Source of the DNA: Myxococcales bacterium UBA5297
GTDB taxonomy: Bacteria > Myxococcota > Myxococcia > Myxococcales > UBA5297
DNA length: 11,775 nucleotides
Direction of reading: 5' to 3'
Assembly: GCA_002408385.1 (NCBI GenBank)
Contig: DHSB01000036.1
Span: forward strand, 1 to 11,775
The position numbers were made by a program, and so were the translations under genes. This document shows, in pieces, positions 6,983 to 11,775 of the stretch. The stretch's first letter is position 1. Each line of letters begins with the position of its first letter. The notes beneath the pieces were generated by a model. It did not search any database, was not told where the DNA came from, and worked only from the letters and a program-made list of their open reading frames with translations.

Positions 6983-7735
6983 TTAGGGCGCGGGGACGCC
7001 GAGCAGCCGGCAGAAGAACGCCTCGGCGAACGCCGGCCACAGCGCAGCCGAGCGCCCAAAGCCGCCGCAGTGGTACGGCTCGCGGGCGAGGGTGACGAGG
7101 CGGGTGCGCTCGAGCACCGGCGTCCAGAAGCCCTCGGCGTCAGGCGGGCGCAGGAACGCGTCGATGAGCTCCAGGTCCCAGGTGAGCACCTCGTCGTGGT
7201 GTCCGTCGCTGTAGGTCGTAAAGCAGTCGAGGTCGATATCCAGGGCGATGGCCGAGGACTCATCGATGAGCGCGCGGGCGTCATCGCCGCTCAGGTCCAC
7301 CGTCTTGGCGAAGGCGCAGCGGTGCGCCCTGCCCTGCCCGTCGAGGTAGGGCTTGAAGCTGTCGAGCGATTTCGGCCCGTGCGAGCGGGCGATGACCACC
7401 GCGTCGCCGATCGCGCCCGCCTCCATCGCCGCGACGAGGTGGTCGTCGTTGCGCGAAGAGAGCGAGAACCGGGCGAAGCCGTCGAGCGCCTCCAGCGTAT
7501 GCGGGCCGCTAGGCAGCAGCCGGGCCGGGCGCTCGAGATCGATGTGCCTGTCGAGCGTCACGAGCGTGAGCGAAGACCCGAGCTTCTGCGCCGCGAGCAT
7601 CCAGAGCGGGAAGGCGCCGCGGTGGTGGTCGAAGACGTAGACCTCGCAGGGCCGGCCCGCTATCCGTGTCGAGACGCAATGCACGTGGGCGAGGGAGGAG
7701 ATACCGAGCATGGGGGCTGGAGGGCTTTTCGCCAT
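6983..7735 (-). CDS. UPF0489-family protein, arginase-like (possible peptide arginase)
   Basis: About 250 residues. With the ATG at 7735 as start, the chain shows FDHHRG (near 35-40), LDRHIDLE (61-68), NDDH (near 96-99) and ALDIDLDCF (164-172). A His, D-x-H-x-D and D-x-D in this order is the six-ligand dinuclear manganese site of arginases and other ureohydrolases. The C-terminal part holds REPYHCGGFG. This pattern and length match the UPF0489 family. Some members of that family are peptide arginases that turn arginine into ornithine within ribosomal peptides; most are uncharacterised. No precursor peptide or maturation gene is nearby, so the substrate is unknown. The start is uncertain: a GTG at 7750 and ATGs at 7735 and 7708 are in frame, and none has a good ribosome site. 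The gene is alone, bracketed by inverted hairpin repeats. Confidence 0.78.
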   Translation of the reverse strand: MAKSPPAPMLGISSLAHVHCVSTRIAGRPCEVYVFDHHRGAFPLWMLAAQKLGSSLTLVTLDRHIDLERPARLLPSGPHTLEALDGFARFSLSSRNDDHLVAAMEAGAIGDAVVIARSHGPKSLDSFKPYLDGQGRAHRCAFAKTVDLSGDDARALIDESSAIALDIDLDCFTTYSDGHHDEVLTWDLELIDAFLRPPDAEGFWTPVLERTRLVTLAREPYHCGGFGRSAALWPAFAEAFFCRLLGVPAP

Positions 7736-7814
7736 GCGGGCTTTGGGCACTGAAGCCCGAGGCTCGCTCGAAGGGTTGCGTACCGAGACGTCGAAGGCGG
7801 TGATCGCGAAGTGG

Positions 7815-7862
7815 GCCCTTCGACTCCGAGGCTCCCGTTGGTCGCCTCTACGCTCGGGGTGA
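7815..7862 (-). repeat. Modular hairpin repeat, copy 3
   Basis: Read on the minus strand it starts TCACCCCGAGCGTAG, has a five-pair stem GAGGC/GCCTC (7848-7844 with 7832-7828, 11-base loop), and ends GGAGTCGAAGGGC. The head and tail are those of copies 1 and 2, but the stem sequence is different while still pairing. It lies upstream of the arginase-like gene in inverted orientation to copy 1. Confidence 0.6.
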
Positions 7863-7895
7863 ACGGGGCTCGAGCGCTTGATCTCCGAGACAGTT

Positions 7896-7946
7896 GCCCG
7901 ACTCCGCCTCCCTCGTTCCTCGGGAGGCTACGTCGGGGTGAGCGGG
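7896..7946 (-). repeat. Modular hairpin repeat, copy 2
   Basis: On the minus strand: a CCCGCTCACCCCGACGTAG head, then a perfect stem GCCTCCC (7928-7922), nine-base loop, GGGAGGC (7912-7906), then GGAGTCGGGC. It shares stem and flanks with copy 1 on the other side of the arginase-like gene, in inverted orientation. It sits in tandem with copy 3, about 33 bp away. Confidence 0.65.
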
Positions 7947-7970
7947 CAAGAGAGCCGAGGGCGCGGACTC

Positions 7971-7996
7971 CCAACTCCAAACTCACAACTCCTAAC

Positions 7997-7998
<2 letters not shown>
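7971..7998. repeat. Four imperfect heptamers abutting the hslU stop
   Basis: CCAACTC, CAAACTC, ACAACTC and CTAACTC follow each other without gaps. The last one overlaps the stop codon of hslU (7997-7999, TGA on the minus strand), so the array begins exactly where translation ends. The composition is distinctly less GC-rich than the flanks. It is a small minisatellite of the heptamer type. Confidence 0.65.
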
Positions 7999-9319
<1,321 letters not shown>

Positions 9320-9334
9320 GGCTTGGGACCTCAC

Positions 9335-9355
9335 GCGCCGGCGCGGCGCCGGCGC
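9335..9355. repeat. Two palindromic decamers in the hslV-hslU spacer
   Basis: GCGCCGGCGC occurs twice, separated by one base, and each copy is its own reverse complement. In the transcript this lies just upstream of the hslU ribosome site and can fold into a very stable stem, which might moderate hslU translation relative to hslV. A third palindrome, GGAGCGCTCC, is at 9382-9391. Chance is possible in such GC-rich DNA. Confidence 0.45.
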
Positions 9356-9404
9356 CACGAATAGCTGATGACAACCCGAGCGGAGCGCTCCATTCCCGCG
9401 ACGC

Positions 9405-9926
9405 TCACAGCTCCTCGAAGACCACCTTGTCGTTGGTGAAGACGCAGATCTCGGAGGCGATGCCCATCGCCTTCTCGGCTATCTCGCGGGCGCTCAGGTT
9501 GGTGTTTTCGAGCAGCGCGCGCCCGGCCGCCAGTGCGTAGTTGCCGCCGCTGCCCGTGGCAGCCAGGCCGAAGTCGGGCTCGATGACGTCGCCGGCGCCG
9601 GTGAGGATGAAGGTCTTCTCCTTGTCGGCGACGACGAGGATCGCCTCGAGCCGGCGCAGGAAGCGGTCGGTGCGCCAGTCCTTGGCCAGCTCGACGCAGG
9701 CGCGCGCCAGGTTGTTGCGATGCTCCTTGAGCTTGGCCTCGAAGCGCTCGAACAAGGTGAAGGCATCGGCGGTCCCGCCGGCAAAGCCCGCGATGACCTG
9801 GCCTTCGGCGAGCCGCCGGATCTTCCTGGCGGTGCTCTTGAGGATGGTGCGGTTCTCGAAGGTCACCTGGCCGTCGCCGGCCATGCAGACCTTCCCGTCC
9901 CGACGGACGCAGAGGATGGTGGTCAT
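9405..9926 (-). CDS. hslV: HslV, peptidase subunit of the HslVU protease
   Basis: A 173-residue threonine peptidase related to proteasome beta subunits; twelve subunits form a double ring capped by HslU. It starts [22 protein letters not shown]. Removal of Met exposes the catalytic N-terminal threonine (second codon), and [10 protein letters not shown] and ARKIRRL, with the family's conserved Lys, follow. Further family marks are [20 protein letters not shown] and [16 protein letters not shown]. Length matches E. coli HslV (176). The ATG at 9926 has a strong GGGAGGAGG ribosome site three bases upstream. hslU follows. xerC, often directly upstream of hslV in other bacteria, is here 747 bp away, so hslV probably needs its own promoter. 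Nothing is missing from the active site. Confidence 0.97.
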   Translation of the reverse strand: MTTILCVRRDGKVCMAGDGQVTFENRTILKSTARKIRRLAEGQVIAGFAGGTADAFTLFERFEAKLKEHRNNLARACVELAKDWRTDRFLRRLEAILVVADKEKTFILTGAGDVIEPDFGLAATGSGGNYALAAGRALLENTNLSAREIAEKAMGIASEICVFTNDKVVFEEL

Positions 9927-9971
9927 GGGCCTCCTCCCGAAGCGAGAGCGCGCTGCGGCGCCCGAAAAGGG

Positions 9972-9998
9972 GCCTGGACGCTAGCAACCTGTCCAGGC
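9972..9998. promoter_or_regulatory. Perfect palindrome upstream of hslV, possible operator
   Basis: GCCTGGAC, an 11-base centre, then GTCCAGGC form an eight-pair perfect inverted repeat 46-72 bases before the hslV start. It overlaps the promoter-like elements listed next, as an operator would. A transcript hairpin is the alternative; on the minus strand CCCCTTTTCGGG follows, a weak terminator-like tail. Confidence 0.45.
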
Positions 9999-10006
9999 AG
10001 CCGCAA
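9978..10006 (-). promoter_or_regulatory. Promoter candidate for hslVU
   Basis: On the minus strand TTGCGG (10006-10001) and TAGCGT (9983-9978) are 17 bases apart, and TGC just before the second hexamer gives an extended -10. Start would be near 9971, with a leader of about 45 bases. Each hexamer has only three consensus matches. It is the best-placed candidate in the spacer, but weak on sequence alone. Confidence 0.3.
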
Positions 10007-10170
10007 GGAAACCGGGAGGCAGAGTGGGAGCTTCAACTGCGCCCCACGCCGAAGATCCTTGGCCTCCACCGCGGCGGCTCGCGACGCTGAGAGCGGCCCG
10101 GGCGGACTCCCCGAGTGGGCCATCCGGGACGGCAGCCAGATCGCCTGCTCCGAGCGGCAGCTCAGGGGCC

Positions 10171-10197
10171 GGGGGAAGGCCATTTCGGCCTCGGCGC
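10171..10197 (+). repeat. Isolated half-unit of the tandem repeat
   Basis: GGGGGAAGGCCATTTCGG (10171-10188) is identical to the junction of units 3 and 4 of the array 340 bp away, and is followed by CCTCGG where the array has TCCTCG. It lies on the other side of the fold-back from the main array. Confidence 0.6.
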
Positions 10198-10381
10198 CGG
10201 TTTCAAAGTGATCCACTTTCGGCGGCCAGTCAGATCCACTTCCCCGTCAGTCCTTCGACCCCCGGAAGGACGCCTTCGCCAGCGATCAGGCGGACTTACG
10301 GGGGACGAAGGACTGCGTTGCCGCGCTGCAACTGGATCTCTCGTCGCCGCCGAAAGTGGTTCAGATCATGGCCGGCGCCGA
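10191..10381. mobile_element. 191-bp fold-back (MITE-like) element
   Basis: The two halves are reverse complements of each other in blocks, in mirrored order. TCGGCGCCGG (10191-10200) pairs with 10372-10381, all ten bases. CCACTTTCGGCGGC (10213-10226) pairs with 10346-10359, all fourteen, after exactly 12 bases in both arms. AGATCCACT (10232-10240) pairs with 10331-10339, eight of nine. The 27 bases from 10248 to 10274 (starting CAGTCCTTCG) pair with 10289-10315, 23 of 27. The loop is 14 bases. Identical 10-mers GCCATTTCGG flank it at 10179-10188 and 10383-10392, like a target duplication. No transposase is inside. GATCCACTT occurs twice in the left arm; repeated short motifs near the ends are known from IS21-family elements, so a deleted relic is possible. 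A structured RNA is the alternative. Confidence 0.6.
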
Positions 10382-10396
10382 AGCCATTTCGGGCGG

Positions 10397-10562
10397 ACCA
10401 TTCCCGTCCTCGAAACGGCGTTTCCGGACGCGGGGAAGCCCATCCCGGTCCTCGAAACGGCGATTCCGAGGCGGGGAAGGCCATTTCGGTCCTCGAAACG
10501 GCATTTCCGACACGGGGGAAGGCCATTTCGGTCCTCGAAACGGCGTTTTCGACGCGGGGAAG
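10397..10562 (+). repeat. Tandem array of four 41/42-bp units
   Basis: Units at 10397-10438 (42), 10439-10479 (41), 10480-10521 (42) and 10522-10562 (41) share the core pattern CCATTTCGGTCCTCGAAACG then GC(G)TTTCCGACGCGGGGAAG. A degenerate fifth start (GCCATTCCGAGCACGGG) follows and a half-unit (GCCATTTCGGGCGG) precedes. Most units can form a small hairpin, GAAAC/GTTTC or TCGAAA/TTTCGA around GGC, with TCC/GGA outside in unit 1. The alternating 41/42 length breaks any reading frame, so the array is not coding. No unit has a variable spacer, which excludes CRISPR. Confidence 0.8.
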
Positions 10563-10602
10563 GCCATTCCGAGCACGGGAATGCTCTCCCCCTGACAGAT
10601 GA

Positions 10603-10623
10603 GGCGGCCCCGCGCCAGCCGCC
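10603..10623 (-). terminator. Stem-loop downstream of xerC
   Basis: GGCGGC, a nine-base loop, then GCCGCC lie 51 bases after the xerC stop. On the minus strand TCATCTGT follows rather than a T-run. A smaller hairpin GAGCA/TGCTC is at 10571-10586. If either stops transcription, hslVU is cut off from xerC. Confidence 0.35.
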
Positions 10624-10673
10624 ATCGGTGTCGAACGGCGCCCGCGGCCGAGCCGACGCCCGCCGCGCGCGCC

Positions 10674-11633
10674 CTACTCCTCTGGTCCGTCGTCGCGCAC
10701 CGGCACGTGTGTGGGCGCGACCTTCGCGCGGGGATGGGCCTTGTCGTAGACCGCCTGGAGCCGGTCCCACGAGACCTCGGTGTAGCGCTGGGTCGTCGAC
10801 AGGCTCGCGTGGCCGAGCAGCTCCTGGATGGCGCGCAGGTCGGCCCCGCCGTCGAGCAGGTGCGTGGCGAACGAGTGGCGCAGCGCGTGCGGATGGACGT
10901 GGCGCTTCAGGGCGCAGGCGAGCACGTGCTTGTCGATGATCCGCGCGACGCTGCGGGTCGTCAGCCGGCCGCCGACGTAGTTGAGGAACATCGCCGGCTC
11001 GACGCGCGGGTCGTTCGAGCCGAGCAGCTCGAGCCGGCGCGGCAGGTAGACCTCGAGCGCCTCGCGCGCCTTTCGGCCCAGCGGCACGATCCGCTCCTTG
11101 CGCCCCTTGCCGAGCACGCGGATGACGTTCTCCCGCGGCGCCCAGTCGTCGAGAGACAGCCCGCACAGCTCGCTGACGCGCACCCCGCCGCCGTAGAGCA
11201 CCTCGAGGATGGCCCGGTCGCGCGCGCCGAGGGCGTTCTCGGTGTCCGGAGCCTCGACCAGCGCGAGCACGTCGTCGATCGGCACCACCTTGGGCAGCGA
11301 CTTCGGCTTCTTCGGGGCCATCACCAGGCGCCCGGGGTTCTGCGCGATGAGGCCCTTCTTGTAGAGGAACCGGTAGAAGGCGCGGATGGAGGCGAGCTTG
11401 CGCGCGCGGGTCGTCGGCTTGGTCGTCGGGTGCTTGGTCGCGAGGAAGGCGCGGATCGCCAGGTGATCGGCCGCGGTGAGCGCGATCTGCTTCTGCGCAA
11501 GGTACTCGCAGTACTGGTCGAGGTCCGAGAGGTAGTTCTTGAGCGTGTGTGGCGAGGCGTTGCGGGTCGCCTCGAGGTACTCGGCGAAGTCCTGGACAAG
11601 CTGCGGGCGTTCCGATGGCTCCATGGGCCGCAT
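10674..11633 (-). CDS. xerC: XerC-type tyrosine site-specific recombinase
   Basis: A 319-residue tyrosine recombinase that, with XerD, resolves chromosome dimers at dif in the cytoplasm at the septum. The N-terminal SAM-like core-binding domain (about 10-100) has FAEYLEATRNASPHTLKNYLSDL. The catalytic domain (about 110-300) has every active residue: Arg152 (GGGVRVSEL), Lys176 (GKGRKER), His249 and Arg252 (HALRHSFATHLL), His275 (LLGHASLSTTQ) and Tyr284 (RYTEV). Spacings between them equal those of E. coli XerC (148, 172, 240/243, 266, 275), apart from five additional residues before His249. Length is slightly above the usual 300 because of a short C-terminal extension. ATG codons at 11633 and 11624 are both possible; neither has a clear ribosome site. 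Conserved neighbours of xerC in many bacteria are hslV and hslU, present here but separated by a repeat-rich spacer. A phage or integron integrase is unlikely. Confidence 0.92.
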   Translation of the reverse strand: MRPMEPSERPQLVQDFAEYLEATRNASPHTLKNYLSDLDQYCEYLAQKQIALTAADHLAIRAFLATKHPTTKPTTRARKLASIRAFYRFLYKKGLIAQNPGRLVMAPKKPKSLPKVVPIDDVLALVEAPDTENALGARDRAILEVLYGGGVRVSELCGLSLDDWAPRENVIRVLGKGRKERIVPLGRKAREALEVYLPRRLELLGSNDPRVEPAMFLNYVGGRLTTRSVARIIDKHVLACALKRHVHPHALRHSFATHLLDGGADLRAIQELLGHASLSTTQRYTEVSWDRLQAVYDKAHPRAKVAPTHVPVRDDGPEE

Positions 11634-11753
11634 CGTAGGCCGGGCCGGCCGCCGATCAAGAAACCGCGGCCCGCCCGCCCTCGCCTCTCTCCCGCCGGGC
11701 CTCGACGAGTCGTCGTCACCTCTGCCTCACCTCGGCCCCGCCCGCCTCCCCGC

Positions 11754-11775
11754 TCACCCCGAGCGTAGGCCGAGC
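11754..11775 (+). repeat. Modular hairpin repeat, copy 4 (cut by window edge)
   Basis: TCACCCCGAGCGTAG (11754-11768) is identical to the head of copy 3 and is followed by GCCGAGC at the window end. The preceding CCGC also matches copy 2. It lies upstream of xerC and shows that the repeat is dispersed and not tied to the arginase-like gene. The remaining bases from 11634 to 11753 show nothing recognisable. Confidence 0.5.

Larger units (their letters stand above)
9927..10673. other. 747-bp repeat-rich spacer between xerC and hslV
   Basis: No credible gene was found here. From right to left on the map it contains a stem-loop after xerC (10603-10623), a tandem array of 41/42-bp units (10397-10562), a long fold-back (10191-10381) with an isolated repeat half-unit beyond it (10171-10197), about 170 bases without recognised features, and a palindrome with a promoter-like sequence before hslV. 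Frames through the array shift between units, because 41 is not a multiple of three, and have no ribosome sites. Confidence 0.6.

Noticed and set aside
10397..10562. CRISPR array
   Set aside because: Units are contiguous and similar over their full length, with no unique spacers and no cas genes nearby.
10296..10625. Minus-strand frame encoding repeated SRTEMAFP-like peptides across the tandem array
   Set aside because: Only two of the units keep the peptide because unit lengths of 41 and 42 shift the frame; no ribosome site. The repeat is at DNA level.

Overview
The window reads as chromosomal DNA of a very GC-rich bacterium, most likely a myxobacterium or relative (Myxococcota / former Deltaproteobacteria). 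That placement is inferred from base composition, from the combination of a type III secretion stator protein with Hsp70, J-domain and TPR proteins carrying long Ala/Pro-rich linkers, and from the xerC-hslV-hslU gene set. No rRNA, tRNA, CRISPR array or intact transposase was seen. Eight of the nine genes lie on the minus strand.

Layout. At the left edge (66-710, +) is a SctL/FliH-family stator protein of a type III secretion-like apparatus, its cluster presumably continuing off the left edge. It converges on a three-gene minus-strand operon: a J-domain/TPR protein (5473-4148), an Hsp70 (4133-2292) and a TPR protein with a long disordered linker and a C-terminal winged-helix-like segment (2252-927). 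A near-consensus sigma-70 promoter (TTGACC, 17 nt, TATGAT) lies just upstream of the J-protein gene. Upstream of that is a gene-poor stretch with strong GC hairpins (5477-6004), then a gene for a small exported, probably lipid-anchored protein of unknown function (6706-6005).

Next is a UPF0489-type, arginase-like protein (7735-6983) with a full ureohydrolase metal-ligand pattern. It is bracketed by inverted copies of a modular hairpin repeat. Then come hslU (9319-7997) and hslV (9926-9405), the two-component ATP-dependent protease, and xerC (11633-10674), a tyrosine recombinase.

xerC, hslV and hslU are often contiguous in bacteria. Here a 747-bp spacer between xerC and hslV holds the most unusual DNA of the window: a 191-bp fold-back (10191-10381) flanked by 10-bp direct repeats, next to four tandem 41/42-bp hairpin-forming units (10397-10562). 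This looks like a non-autonomous mobile or repeat element that has split the cluster. An 8-bp perfect palindrome overlaps the only promoter-like sequence found close upstream of hslV.

How the genes work together: J protein and Hsp70 form a chaperone pair, and the third protein may be its client-selecting or regulatory partner. HslV and HslU form one protease. XerC acts in chromosome-dimer resolution. The other genes show no obvious mutual link.
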